A program made the position numbers and the translations under genes. DNA of 64,000 bases from contig NZ_JAVFVV010000010.1 of assembly GCF_030929505.1 (NCBI RefSeq), positions 186,001 to 250,000 of the forward strand, read 5' to 3'. The first letter of the stretch is position 1, and the number at the start of each line of letters is the position of its first letter. The stretch comes from Mesorhizobium sp. LHD-90 (GTDB lineage Bacteria > Pseudomonadota > Alphaproteobacteria > Rhizobiales > Rhizobiaceae). Shown here piece after piece: positions 46,839-55,443 of the stretch. The notes beneath the pieces were generated by a model, which was not told the origin of the DNA, did not search any database, and was given only the letters and a program-made list of their open reading frames with translations.

Positions 46839-47891
46839 TCACTTGCCGAAGCGGCTGGCGTAGTCGGCCAGACGCCGCTTCCACTGCTCGGAAGCCAGAA
46901 CCTCCCTGTTCACCACGCCCCGCGGCTCGCGCCCATGCATGACGTCGAGCACGGCCTTCACGTCCGCGGCGCCGTTGCCGGCGAAACATTGGTCCGTCCA
47001 GCAGAGCGCGTGCGGCGCCAGAATGACGTTGTCGAGTTCCAGGATCGGATCGTCGGCGTCCGGCGGTTCCTGTTCGAGCACGTCGAGGCCCGCGCCGGCG
47101 ATGCGGTTCTGCTGCAACGCGCTTGTCAGCGCCTTCTGGTCGACGATCGGGCCTCGGGCGGTGTTGATCAGATAGGCCGTCGGCTTCATCAGCGCGATCC
47201 GCTCGGCATTGACGATGTGCCTCGTGTCCTCGGTTAGCGGACAGCTCACCGACAGCACGTCGGACCGGCGGAACAGCTCCTCGATGCCGACCAGTTCGAT
47301 GCCGAGATCCCGCGCCACGCCGGCATCGGCGTAGGGATCGTGCGCGAGGAACTTCATTTCGAACGGTCTTGCCATGCGGAACACTTCCGCACCGATATTG
47401 CCGATGCCGAGCGAGCCCAGCGTGCGGCCCACCAGGCCGACGCCCATATGGTTCGACCTCTGCGCGAAGCCCGGCGCGGCCATGCGCGTGAGCCGGTCCT
47501 TGGCCATCAGCTTGCCGGTGAGCGCCAGCATCAGCGTTATGACCGAGACCGCCACCGGCCGGCGCACGCCGTCCGGTGTGATGACGAGCGCGATGCCTGC
47601 CTCGGTACAGGCCGGAACGTCGACCGTGTCGTAGCCGACGCCGAACCGGGCGACGACGGAGAGACGGCCGCCTTTCGGCACGCTGCCGGCGGTGAACCGG
47701 TGCGCAAGCAGGATGAGGGCGTCGAAACCTTCGAGTTGTTCGGCGCTGAGCGGATTGCGCGACTCGAGAAACGCCACTTCGACGCCGGGCGCCTGATAGA
47801 GCGGGGCCAGGTCGAAGTCGGAATAGGTCGGCGAGCCGTCGGGCTTCAGGAAATCCCCGGACAGTGCCACCCTGAACGTATCGCCGGCCAT
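46839..47891 (-). CDS. D-2-hydroxyacid dehydrogenase
   Basis: 350 residues. NAD-binding GRTLGSLGIGNIGAEV, catalytic Arg in NTARGPIVDQ, Glu in DVLEQEPPDADDP and His in LAPHALCW, the set of D-isomer-specific 2-hydroxyacid dehydrogenases (PF00389/PF02826). It probably reduces a 2-oxoacid or oxidises a 2-hydroxyacid produced or consumed with the aldolase. ATG at 47891 overlaps the aldolase stop by 1 base (TGATG); a GTG one codon before is also possible. Confidence 0.87.
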   Translation of the reverse strand: MAGDTFRVALSGDFLKPDGSPTYSDFDLAPLYQAPGVEVAFLESRNPLSAEQLEGFDALILLAHRFTAGSVPKGGRLSVVARFGVGYDTVDVPACTEAGIALVITPDGVRRPVAVSVITLMLALTGKLMAKDRLTRMAAPGFAQRSNHMGVGLVGRTLGSLGIGNIGAEVFRMARPFEMKFLAHDPYADAGVARDLGIELVGIEELFRRSDVLSVSCPLTEDTRHIVNAERIALMKPTAYLINTARGPIVDQKALTSALQQNRIAGAGLDVLEQEPPDADDPILELDNVILAPHALCWTDQCFAGNGAADVKAVLDVMHGREPRGVVNREVLASEQWKRRLADYASRFGK

Positions 47892-48682
47892 CACCGCGCT
47901 CCGGCCTTGGCGCAGCCCTCGCGCAGCTTGCCCACCGCGTCCGCGAGCGCCTCATAGAGCAGCCAGATGTCACCCTGGTAGCAGACGAAGTCGAAGCCCT
48001 GGTCATGGACTTCGATGCCTTGCTGGACGTTGCCGACCAGCCGGCCGAGCGACTTTCCGTGGCGTTTCGCGGCGGCGACCACCTTGTCCATCGCGGCGGT
48101 GAACGTCGGATGCCCGAACTCGCCCGGTATGCCGAGCGACACGGAGAGATCGAAATGGCCGACCCACAGGCAGTCGACACCCTCGGCCGTGGCGATCGAG
48201 TCGACATTGTCCACGCCTTCCGCCGTCTCGACCAGCGCGATGAAGGCGGTCCGCCGGTTCGCCGCGGTGAACTTGTCGGCGACGCCGCCCGGCCGATACC
48301 GGTCATGCGCGATCTGCAGGGCGACGCCGCGGCCGCCGGCCGGGTGGTATTTCATGGCGCTGACGATGCGGCGCACCTGATCGGCATTGCCGACCATGGG
48401 GACGATCAAGCCCTCGACGCCCATGTCCATGGCGCGCGCGATGAAATGGGTGTCATGCGACGGGACACGCACCATGGCCGGAAGGTCGGCGGCCTCGAAA
48501 TAGCGGATGGCGCTCTTCAAGGTTTCCATGCCGAAGCCGGAATGCTCCATGTCGAAGAAGACGAAGTCGCAGCCGGCGGCCTTCAAGATGTGCCCTATGC
48601 CCGGCGTTGCGAATTCGGCGACGAGATGGCCGAGCTTCACCTTGCGGTGCCCCATCATCTCTCGCAAAGCGTTTTCAGCCAT
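47891..48682 (-). CDS. HpcH/HpaI-family aldolase
   Basis: 263 residues, the class II (Mg2+/Mn2+) aldolase length. Features: FVFFDMEHSGFG, ALVETAEGVDNVDSIA (metal ligand Glu in ETAEG), GHFDLSVSLG (metal ligand Asp). Members split 4-hydroxy-2-oxoacids or 2-keto-3-deoxy-aldarates to pyruvate and an aldehyde. Together with the D-2-hydroxyacid dehydrogenase and the transporter it suggests import and breakdown of a sugar acid. The stop overlaps the dehydrogenase start. Confidence 0.87.
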   Translation of the reverse strand: MAENALREMMGHRKVKLGHLVAEFATPGIGHILKAAGCDFVFFDMEHSGFGMETLKSAIRYFEAADLPAMVRVPSHDTHFIARAMDMGVEGLIVPMVGNADQVRRIVSAMKYHPAGGRGVALQIAHDRYRPGGVADKFTAANRRTAFIALVETAEGVDNVDSIATAEGVDCLWVGHFDLSVSLGIPGEFGHPTFTAAMDKVVAAAKRHGKSLGRLVGNVQQGIEVHDQGFDFVCYQGDIWLLYEALADAVGKLREGCAKAGAR

Positions 48683-48732
48683 TAGTTCGATCCCTCCCTT
48701 GGCCCTGCCGCTCCTCCGGCGTCAGCCCATTC

Positions 48733-49032
48733 CTATCCCTCGCAGACAAGCGCTCCGCGGATGACGTGTTTTTCCCTCACCAGCGGCGCGCTCTCGGCGT
48801 CGAAAGCGAGAAAGTGCGGCGTGCGGCAATGCGCGTCGAAGGCGGCCGCGTCGTCGTAGATCTCGTAGAGCAGGATGCGCTCCGCATCGCCCTCCGGCTC
48901 GACGACGTCGAAACGGCGGCAGCCCGGTTCGTCGCGCATCGAGGCGTGGGCGTTGGCGTCCATCATCGGACGAAAGGCCGCGCGCGCGCCTGGCACGAGG
49001 CGGAAGTCGACGACGATCACGAAGCCGCTCAC
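48733..49032 (-). CDS. ABM-domain protein (antibiotic biosynthesis monooxygenase fold)
   Basis: 99 residues from a GTG (GTGA overlap with the GntR stop). FVIVVDFRLVPG, DEPGCRRFDVVEP and ILLYEIYDDAAAFDAHCRTPHF are typical of the small ABM ferredoxin-like barrel. In sugar-acid and aromatic operons such proteins may act as mutarotase-like or oxygenase-like helpers; the function here is not established. Confidence 0.78.
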   Translation of the reverse strand: MSGFVIVVDFRLVPGARAAFRPMMDANAHASMRDEPGCRRFDVVEPEGDAERILLYEIYDDAAAFDAHCRTPHFLAFDAESAPLVREKHVIRGALVCEG

Positions 49033-49739
49033 GCACGTGTCTCCACCACGGTGTTGTAGCGGCGCGCCACATATTCGAGATGGTCGCGCATGGCGCGTTC
49101 GGCCCGGTCCGGGTCGCGCGCCGCCACCGCCTCGAAGATCAGCTTGTGCGCCTCGTAGGCGCGCCGGTCCTCGCCGGCCGCCAACGTCGTTCGCCGCTGC
49201 TCCAGCAGCCAGTCCGCCAGCGCGGCATGAATGGCCGTGAAGATCGGGTTGCGGGTGATCACCGCCAGCACATAGTGGAAGTCCACGTCGGTCTGCTGGA
49301 ACCGCTCGAGATCGCCGATCGACTCGCGATTGGCCTCCAGCGCATCCTTCAGTTGGACGATATCGTCGTCGGTCGCGGCCACTGCCGCGTTCCGGGCCAG
49401 CCCGACCTCGAAGAACAGGCGCGCGTTCTGGAAGTTCTGGACGCCGCCCGGCGCGCTCATCATGTGGCGGGCCGGGACGGACAGGGCCTCGATGACGAAT
49501 TGCGGCGTCGGACGGGTTATCCGGGCGCGCTCGCCAGACCGCACCTCGACCAGGCCCATCTTGCTGAGCTGATGCAGGGCCTCGCGGATGGAGGGACGGC
49601 CGACGCCGAACTGCCGCATCAGGTCCCGCTCGGAAGGCAGACGGTCGGCTTCGACCAGCTCTCCGCGGCGAATAAGCCGCTCGAGGCGTTCGGCCACCTC
49701 TTCCGACAGTTTTCGCTGTTTTAGGGGGAACTCGTCCAC
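49029..49739 (-). CDS. GntR/FCD-family regulator, NanR-like
   Basis: 236 residues from a GTG. N-terminal wHTH (SERDLMRQFGVGRPSIREALHQL) and FCD C-terminal ligand domain with metal-site residues in TDVDFHYVLA, YEAHKLIF and RDHLEYVA. The nearest relative by pattern is NanR, whose sites are GGTATA repeats, and two such repeats lie just upstream. First gene of the operon, so it is likely an autorepressor of the whole transport-catabolic set. The inducer is unknown. Confidence 0.83.
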   Translation of the reverse strand: MDEFPLKQRKLSEEVAERLERLIRRGELVEADRLPSERDLMRQFGVGRPSIREALHQLSKMGLVEVRSGERARITRPTPQFVIEALSVPARHMMSAPGGVQNFQNARLFFEVGLARNAAVAATDDDIVQLKDALEANRESIGDLERFQQTDVDFHYVLAVITRNPIFTAIHAALADWLLEQRRTTLAAGEDRRAYEAHKLIFEAVAARDPDRAERAMRDHLEYVARRYNTVVETRA

Positions 49740-49746
49740 CGGCTGG

Positions 49747-49761
49747 CATACCTATTATACC
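49747..49761 (-). promoter_or_regulatory. GGTATA direct repeats, candidate NanR-type operator
   Basis: On the minus strand GGTATA-ATA-GGTATG lies 8-22 bases before the GntR start codon. E. coli NanR binds GGTATA repeats with the same 3-base spacer between its first two copies. The placement fits autorepression of the operon. Confidence 0.5.
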
Positions 49762-49885
49762 ATTGGACCAGCGTATCGCGGCGGCCCACCGTGTCAAGCC
49801 GCTTCACGCCTGAACCGGCGCAATCGCTTGAAGTTTTCCGCTGTTGGGCAGGCCGGCCGCCTGGGGCGTGATTCAACCTTTGTTG

Positions 49886-50159
49886 CCCCTCACTTGCGAT
49901 TTCTAACACTTAGCTTCCGCTGACGCCCTTCGGGCTGCTCCAGCTAAGATGTTGAAATCGCTTTCTCTCCCGCAAGGGGAGAGATAGAACGCGCTCCGCC
50001 GTTTCCGCCAGTCTCGGACGTGGGCGATTGGCGGCAAGGTCGCGGCAGCGCTTATCTCCCCCTTGCGGGGGAGAAAGCGATTTCAACATCTTAACCGAGC
50101 GCCGAGCCCGAAGGGCGAGGGGAAAGCGAGGTTAAGTGTTAGAAATCGCAAGAGAGGGG
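49886..50159. repeat. Imperfect inverted repeat, about 100-bp arms
   Basis: The left arm 49886-49986 (including TTGCGATTTCTAACACTTA, CGCCCTTCGGGCT and GATGTTGAAATCGCTTTCTC) is repeated in inverted form in the right arm 50053-50159, with a 66-base unpaired centre. Arms also contain their own small palindromes (TCTCCCGCAAGGGGAGA). A transcript could fold into one long hairpin. It may be a miniature element or a genus-specific intergenic repeat family. Confidence 0.7.
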
Positions 50160-50304
50160 CTTTGATAGTTTGGATGTCGTTTTTCCCCTACGCCTTGGGC
50201 GTGCCTGTCACCATCTGTCAGGATTATTTTCCCACCAGTTATCCCCCTCCCTCCCGGATGGACCGATAATCCTCGTCGCCTTGTGTTGGAAAGGAGGCGG
50301 TGGG

Positions 50305-51144
50305 ATGGAAAGAAGTCCGGCTATCGACAAGAACTGGGAGGCGCTGAAGCGCTTGCTGGCCATGCTTGTCGGCATGGCCGAGATGGGCGATGGGGTCACC
50401 CTTCCCCGCCATCTCCACCGCGCAATCCTCAAACTGCTGCGTCCGGCCGAATCCGCGGCGCGGCGGCTGATCATCGCGGCAGCGCGCGGTCTCGTCGTGA
50501 CCCTGCTGCCGGTGCGACCGCGAAAACCGAAACCCAAATCCGTCGAGCCGATCCTGCGCAGCCTCGGCATCGCCGTCACCATGTCGAATGCCGATTTTGC
50601 GCGCGCCGAAGCGGCGAAGAAGGCCGCTGCGCTACGCGCCGCCCGTCCGCGCGTCCTAAACCTGTCACTGCTCGATCCGCTCAAAAATCCGTTCCGCATC
50701 CACCGCCGCCATGTGCCGGCACGCACCATGCCGCGCATCTCTGGGCTCGATTTCGGCGCGCAGCTCCGTCCACTGCCTTCCCCGCCGTCGCCCGACGATC
50801 CGGTCAATGCATCGCGGCTCGCCTTGCGGCTGGAAGCACTGGCTGCCGCACTCGACGATCTGCCCGGACAGGCAAACCGTTTTGCCCGCTGGAAGGCACG
50901 CCACGACGCCGCGCGTGCCCGGGACAGGGAAGCCCGAGCCGCACTCGCACAGAACAAACAAGCTGCTGGCGCGGTCCGCTTCCGGCGCATCTCGCCGCTG
51001 CGGCGCGGGCGTCCGCCCGGCGGGCGGCTGTCCCGCTACGACCCGACCGCGATCCATCCGCGCAACATCCGCGAGATCGACGAGATTCTTGCACACGCTC
51101 ACGCGCTGGCCGTCTACGCGCTGGAATCTCCCGACACGTCCTGA
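50305..51144 (+). CDS. Conserved-looking protein of unknown function
   Basis: 279 residues from an ATG with AAGGAGG 8 bases upstream; frames upstream to 50170 are discarded as they have no site. The protein is rich in Arg and Ala, with a helical N-terminal part (LLAMLVGMAEMGDGVTLPRHLHRAILKLLRPAESAARRLI) and a proline-rich middle. A likely cytoplasmic or DNA/RNA-associated basic protein. Similar proteins exist in rhizobia in my recollection, without known function. It is isolated between a repeat and the eut-like operon on the other strand. Confidence 0.5.
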   Translation: MERSPAIDKNWEALKRLLAMLVGMAEMGDGVTLPRHLHRAILKLLRPAESAARRLIIAAARGLVVTLLPVRPRKPKPKSVEPILRSLGIAVTMSNADFARAEAAKKAAALRAARPRVLNLSLLDPLKNPFRIHRRHVPARTMPRISGLDFGAQLRPLPSPPSPDDPVNASRLALRLEALAAALDDLPGQANRFARWKARHDAARARDREARAALAQNKQAAGAVRFRRISPLRRGRPPGGRLSRYDPTAIHPRNIREIDEILAHAHALAVYALESPDTS

Positions 51145-51229
51145 CGCGGCCAGCCTTGCCGGACTCAAGCGAGAAGGATCAATGGCCACGGCGGATTTTC
51201 CGCCGCGCGGCGACGGGGCGTCTTGCGGC

Positions 51230-52171
51230 CTATTTCTCCACGGCCTCCGGTCCCGCGCCGCACACGATCGCGCAGACGCGGTCGCCCTTTCCGACCTTGA
51301 CCCGTCCCTGCATGAGCGCGGCGATAGCCGCCGCTCCGCTGAGATCGGCGGCAAGCCCCATCTCGAACCACAGGCTTTTCGCGGCGCGCAGCATCTCGGC
51401 ATCGTCGACCAGCACGATCTCGTCGACATGGCGGCTGACCGTCTCGAAAATGCGGTCGTCCGTCTTTGCGCACGCCATTGTGGCGACGGATGTCGTGACC
51501 TTGTCCAGCGCGACATTCCTGCCGGCTTCGAGCGAGCGCAAAAGCACCGGCGACCCCTCCGCCTCGATGCCGATCACCCGCACCTGCGGCGCGAGCGCCT
51601 TGACGGCGGTCGCCACGCCGCTGATCAGCCCGCCGCCGCCCATGGCGACAAGCACGGTCGTCACGTCCGGCATCTGTTCCAGGATTTCGAGGCCGACGGT
51701 TCCCTGGCCGGCGACAACGGCGGGGTCGGCGAAGGGATGGAAATAGACCGCGCCGGTTTCGCGTACGAATGCCTGCGCGGCTTCGTTCGATTCGTGCCAT
51801 GCCGAACCGACGATGCGCGTCGCGGCGCCCCAAGCCTCCAGCTTGGCGATTTTCGCCGGCGATGCGTTGGAGGGCAGGAAGATCGTCGTCGCCACACCCG
51901 CCATATGCCCCGCGCGCGCCGTCGCTATGCCGTGGTTTCCGCCCGACGCGGTGACGATGCCGCGCTGCAACTCGGCCTTGTCGGTGGTCAGCAGGCGGTT
52001 GGTCGCTCCGCGCGCCTTGAACGACCCGGTGACCTGCAAGAGTTCCAGCTTGAGCTTCACCTCGGCGTCGGCGATGGGGGCCTTCAGGTTGGCGGCGGCG
52101 ATCATCGGCGTATGCCGCACGTTGCCGTCGATGCGGGCCGCGGCGGCGCGGATATGGTCGAGCGTGATCAC
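51230..52171 (-). CDS. PLP-dependent threonine dehydratase-like protein (EutB-like)
   Basis: 313 residues from a GTG with GGAG upstream (GTGA overlap with the previous gene). PLP Lys in TGSFKARG, SGGNHG, and the phosphate loop GGGGLISG are the serine/threonine dehydratase (fold type II) marks. It lacks the C-terminal ACT domain of biosynthetic IlvA. EutB, in rhizobial ectoine catabolism, is of this type. Last gene of the operon that starts at 56111. Confidence 0.85.
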   Translation of the reverse strand: MITLDHIRAAAARIDGNVRHTPMIAAANLKAPIADAEVKLKLELLQVTGSFKARGATNRLLTTDKAELQRGIVTASGGNHGIATARAGHMAGVATTIFLPSNASPAKIAKLEAWGAATRIVGSAWHESNEAAQAFVRETGAVYFHPFADPAVVAGQGTVGLEILEQMPDVTTVLVAMGGGGLISGVATAVKALAPQVRVIGIEAEGSPVLLRSLEAGRNVALDKVTTSVATMACAKTDDRIFETVSRHVDEIVLVDDAEMLRAAKSLWFEMGLAADLSGAAAIAALMQGRVKVGKGDRVCAIVCGAGPEAVEK

Positions 52172-53175
52172 CTCAGGTCTCCATCGTATCGGGCAGCAAC
52201 CGTGACGCAGCAATTGCCGCACTCGACACGGCCGGGCTGACGGTTTCCGTACACGATTCCGTCCGCCGCATAACGAAGCGTTTCCGGCTCACGCGACGGA
52301 TCGCCGAGATTGTGGATGCGCCCGGCCTCCTGTCCGGCGCGAACCAGCGTGCCGAGCGCGTGGAACGGCTCGAACACGCCATTCGTCGTCGCCAGCACGT
52401 AGCCGTCATGGCCGGGGATGCGCAGGATGTTCTCCGGCTTTGCCTGCGGCGGCTTGTCCGTGGGCGGCAGGACGCCGAGATGGGCGAGCACATTGCGCAC
52501 GCCGCGCCGGCAGATGCCGAGCGCTTCGAGAGAGACGGTGCCGGCTCCCGCCATCTCCGTGCCGACCGTCGTGAGTCCGGCCCGAACCGACGTGGCGGTG
52601 GAGGTGCGGGGCTCGCCCAGATTGTCGATCACCACGGTCAGCGGGGCGTCGAAGGCCAGCGCCGCGGCGATGTTGCGCTTGCGATGTCCGGGGTCCGGCG
52701 CCGGCTCGATGATGGCGCTCGGCAGGATGTTGAGCGACGAGCCGCCGGAATGGAGATCGATATAGGCGTCGCCCAGAGGCATGATGACATTCGTCACATA
52801 GGCGGAGATCTGCTGGGTGATGGTGCCGTTTGTGTCGCCCGGAAACGTCCGGTTGAGGTTGAGCCCGTCGACCGGTGAGGTGCGCCGGCCCGCGAGCACC
52901 GCGGGCACGTTGACCGCCGGCAGGAAAATGATGCGGCCGTTGACCAGGCCGGGGTCGAGTTCCCGGATGAGTTCGCCGAGCGTGATCGGTCCCTCATACT
53001 CGTCGCCATGGTTGCCGGCCTGCAGGATCACTGTCGGGCCGTCACCATTCTTCACGACGGCGAGCGGGATGCGCGTCGCCCCCCAGGCGTCTTCATGCGG
53101 CGAATGCGGAATGTCGACGAAGCCGATCTGCTTGCCGGAGCGGTCGAAATCGATGGCGGTGCGGGCGGTGGACAT
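52168..53175 (-). CDS. DoeB/AstE-like zinc deacylase (EutE-like)
   Basis: 335 residues. Zinc ligands His56 and Glu59 in AGNHGDEYEG and His142 in DLHSGG, catalytic Glu217 in TVSLEALG; NLNRTFPG is the substrate-contact motif. This is the succinylglutamate desuccinylase/aspartoacylase family; the pattern is close to DoeB (N-alpha-acetyl-2,4-diaminobutyrate deacetylase) of ectoine breakdown. It would remove an acyl group from an N-acyl amino acid. Lies between the binding-protein gene (69-base gap with hairpin) and the dehydratase gene. Confidence 0.83.
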   Translation of the reverse strand: MSTARTAIDFDRSGKQIGFVDIPHSPHEDAWGATRIPLAVVKNGDGPTVILQAGNHGDEYEGPITLGELIRELDPGLVNGRIIFLPAVNVPAVLAGRRTSPVDGLNLNRTFPGDTNGTITQQISAYVTNVIMPLGDAYIDLHSGGSSLNILPSAIIEPAPDPGHRKRNIAAALAFDAPLTVVIDNLGEPRTSTATSVRAGLTTVGTEMAGAGTVSLEALGICRRGVRNVLAHLGVLPPTDKPPQAKPENILRIPGHDGYVLATTNGVFEPFHALGTLVRAGQEAGRIHNLGDPSREPETLRYAADGIVYGNRQPGRVECGNCCVTVAARYDGDLR

Positions 53176-53210
53176 GCGGACCGTGCTTCTTGTGTGGAAA
53201 GGCTGGGAGT

Positions 53211-53234
53211 GGTGGCAGGGCTGGCCCCGCCACC
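53211..53234 (-). terminator. GC hairpin after the polar amino-acid binding protein
   Basis: Minus strand GGTGGCGGGGC pairs with GCCCTGCCACC (11 pairs including one G-U, tight loop), 10 bases after the binding-protein stop and before the DoeB-like gene. No T tract. It probably adjusts the level of downstream genes. Confidence 0.5.
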
Positions 53235-53244
53235 GCTCGTTCAG

Positions 53245-54036
53245 TCAGATGTTCGGGAAGTTGGGCGGCAGGGGCGTGCCGATCCATTTGGCCGAGAGCG
53301 CCGACAGCGAACCATCGAGCACGCCGAGGTGGATATAGGTGTCGAGCCAGCGCAGCAGTTCCGGGCTCCCCTGCTGGATGCCGATGTAGCAGGGCGAGAA
53401 CTGAAGGATAAATTTCGGCTTCAACTGGATCTTCGGATCCTTATCCATCATGTCCTTGGCGACCACGTCGGCGGTGGCGAGCAGTTGCGCCTGGCCGGAG
53501 GTGAAGGCGGCTGCGGCCGTAGCGTCGTCGTCGAAGCGCAGGATCTTGGCGTTGGGCGCGGCCTTGGTCAGTTCGAGGTCCTGCGTCGTGCCGCGCGCCA
53601 CGGCGATGGTCTGGTCGGTCAGCTCGGACGGCGACGATACGGCGATGCTGTCCGGGCCGAAGACGCCGATCGAAAGCGCCGCATAGGGCGAGGTGAAGGC
53701 GATCTGCAGGGCGCGTTCGGGCGTGGCACCCATGGCGGCGATGACGATGTCCAGCCGGTCGGTGGCGAGGTACGGCACGCGGTTGGCGCCAGTGATCTGC
53801 TGCATCTCCAGTGTGACGCCGAGCGCCTTGGCGATGTTGTTGGCCATGTCGACGTCGAGGCCGACCGGCTGATTGCTGGCGTCGACTGACCCGAAGGGGG
53901 GCACGTCGACAGGCACGCCGATGCGGACTTTCCCCGCGGAGACGATCTCCTGCAGGTCGGCCGCCCCGGCCGGAATCACGGAAACCGCGCTGGCCACGAA
54001 CGCGGCCAGGACTATCCTGGATAGATGCTTCAACAT
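53245..54036 (-). CDS. Polar amino-acid ABC substrate-binding protein (EhuB-like)
   Basis: 263 residues with a Sec signal peptide (LKHLSRIVLAAFVASAVSVIPAGAAD). Family 3 solute-binding protein: GKVRIGVPVDVPPFGSVDASNQPVGLDVDMANNIAKALG, TPERALQIAFTSPYA. EhuB of Sinorhizobium binds ectoine and hydroxyectoine; binding-site aromatic residues cannot be mapped here with confidence. Fourth gene of the operon, followed by a hairpin. Confidence 0.85.
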   Translation of the reverse strand: MLKHLSRIVLAAFVASAVSVIPAGAADLQEIVSAGKVRIGVPVDVPPFGSVDASNQPVGLDVDMANNIAKALGVTLEMQQITGANRVPYLATDRLDIVIAAMGATPERALQIAFTSPYAALSIGVFGPDSIAVSSPSELTDQTIAVARGTTQDLELTKAAPNAKILRFDDDATAAAAFTSGQAQLLATADVVAKDMMDKDPKIQLKPKFILQFSPCYIGIQQGSPELLRWLDTYIHLGVLDGSLSALSAKWIGTPLPPNFPNI

Positions 54037-54074
54037 GGAACTTCCCCTGTGGATGGTTGCACTTCTTTTCGAGG

Positions 54075-54806
54075 CTAGTGAAGGACGGCGTTCAGGAAGC
54101 TCCTGAGTTCGGCCGTACGCGGCTCGAGCAGGATCTCGCGTGCCGGGCCATCCTCGTGGATGCGGCCCTCATGCATGAAGATCACCCGGTCGGCGACGTT
54201 CTTTGCAAAGTTCATCTCGTGTGTGACGAGCATCATCGTCATGCCCTCGCCGGCGACGCCCTCGAGCACGCGCAGCACCTCGCCCACGAGTTCGGGGTCG
54301 AGCGCCGAGGTGATCTCGTCGAAAAGCATCAGCGTCGGCTGCATGGCCAGCGAGCGGGCAATGGCGACGCGCTGCTGCTGACCGCCCGAAAGCTCGTCGG
54401 GATAGGCCAGGAGCTTGTCCGCCAGCCCGACCCTGGCGACCACCTGCCGCGCTACTTCCCGCGCGGCGGACGGCTCCATCTTGCGCACAAGCTTGAGCGC
54501 CAGCGTCACATTGCGTTCCACCGTCAGGTGCGGAAACAGGTTGTAGCTCTGGAACACCATGCCGGCGCGCTGCCTGAGCAGGTTGAGGTCGGCCCCCGGC
54601 GCAGTGACATGGATGCCATCGACCACGATACGGCCGGACTGCACCTTTTCCAGGCCGTTGACGCAGCGCAGCAGCGTGGACTTGCCCGATCCGGAACGCC
54701 CGATGACCGCGACGATCTCGCCTTTTTCGAGGGCGAGCGACACGCCCTTCAGTACCTCGACCGCGCCAAACCGCTTGTGGATGTCGGTGATCTCAATGAG
54801 CGGCAT
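54075..54806 (-). CDS. Polar amino-acid ABC ATPase (EhuA/GlnQ-like)
   Basis: 243 residues. Walker A GRSGSGKST, Q loop VFQSYNLFPHLTV, signature ELSGGQQQR, Walker B LMLFDEITSALD, H loop VTHEMNFA, all as in GlnQ/HisP-type ATPases. Overlaps the preceding permease gene by 14 bases. Drives the two permeases encoded upstream. Confidence 0.9.
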   Translation of the reverse strand: MPLIEITDIHKRFGAVEVLKGVSLALEKGEIVAVIGRSGSGKSTLLRCVNGLEKVQSGRIVVDGIHVTAPGADLNLLRQRAGMVFQSYNLFPHLTVERNVTLALKLVRKMEPSAAREVARQVVARVGLADKLLAYPDELSGGQQQRVAIARSLAMQPTLMLFDEITSALDPELVGEVLRVLEGVAGEGMTMMLVTHEMNFAKNVADRVIFMHEGRIHEDGPAREILLEPRTAELRSFLNAVLH

Positions 54807-55443
54807 GGAGTCTCCTTTCCAGCATGTGACTGAGCTGGGAGAGGGAAAAGCAGATGACGAAATAGATTGCCGCCGCGGTGAGATAGACGGGCAGGGGGGC
54901 GAAGGTCGCCCCGCTGATGATCTGGCTGGCCCGAGTCAGTTCGACAAAGCCGATCAGCGCGGTGAGAGAGGTGTTCTTGACCAGTTGCACCAGGAATCCG
55001 ACCGTTGGCGCCACGCTGATGCGGACAGCCTGCGGCAGCACCACGTAGAAAAGCCGCTGCGCATAAGTGAGGCCGAGCGACGCGCCGGCTTCCCACTGCC
55101 GTGGCGACACCGACTGCAGGCTGCCGCGCCAGATCTCGCCGAAGAAGGCGGAGGCGTAGATCGACAGCGACAGCGCCGCCGCCGTCCAGGCGTCGACCGA
55201 CAGGCCGAACAGCGGCAGGCCGAAGAAGAAGACGAACAACTGGCCGAGCAGCGGCGTGCCCTGGATCAGGTTGATGTAGCCGATCGCGAGCCAGTTCGCC
55301 GGCCGGAACTGCACGACGCGCAGGACGGCCACGACGATCCCGAGCAGGCCGCCGCCGATCATCGCGACCAGTGCGAGCAGGACGGTCCAGCGCGTCGCCA
55401 ACAGCAGATAGGCGATGTCGGCTTCGCTGAATTCGCGGATCAT
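54793..55443 (-). CDS. Polar amino-acid ABC permease 2 (EhuD-like)
   Basis: 216 residues from the ATG at 55443, which overlaps the stop of the first permease gene by 4 bases (ATGA) and has AGGAG upstream. HisM/GlnP-type: five helices, EAA region IWRGSLQSVSPRQWEAGASLGLTYAQR, and PQAVRISVAPTVGF. Together with permease 1 it forms the heterodimeric channel. Confidence 0.87.
   Translation of the reverse strand: MIREFSEADIAYLLLATRWTVLLALVAMIGGGLLGIVVAVLRVVQFRPANWLAIGYINLIQGTPLLGQLFVFFFGLPLFGLSVDAWTAAALSLSIYASAFFGEIWRGSLQSVSPRQWEAGASLGLTYAQRLFYVVLPQAVRISVAPTVGFLVQLVKNTSLTALIGFVELTRASQIISGATFAPLPVYLTAAAIYFVICFSLSQLSHMLERRLHAAH

Larger units (their letters stand above)
49740..50304. other. Intergenic region with a long inverted repeat
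   Basis: 565 bases between the divergent GntR gene and the orphan gene. It contains the NanR-like site and the long inverted repeat at 49886-50159 (separate entries). Bases 49762-49885 show nothing further; no gene is seen. Confidence 0.45.
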
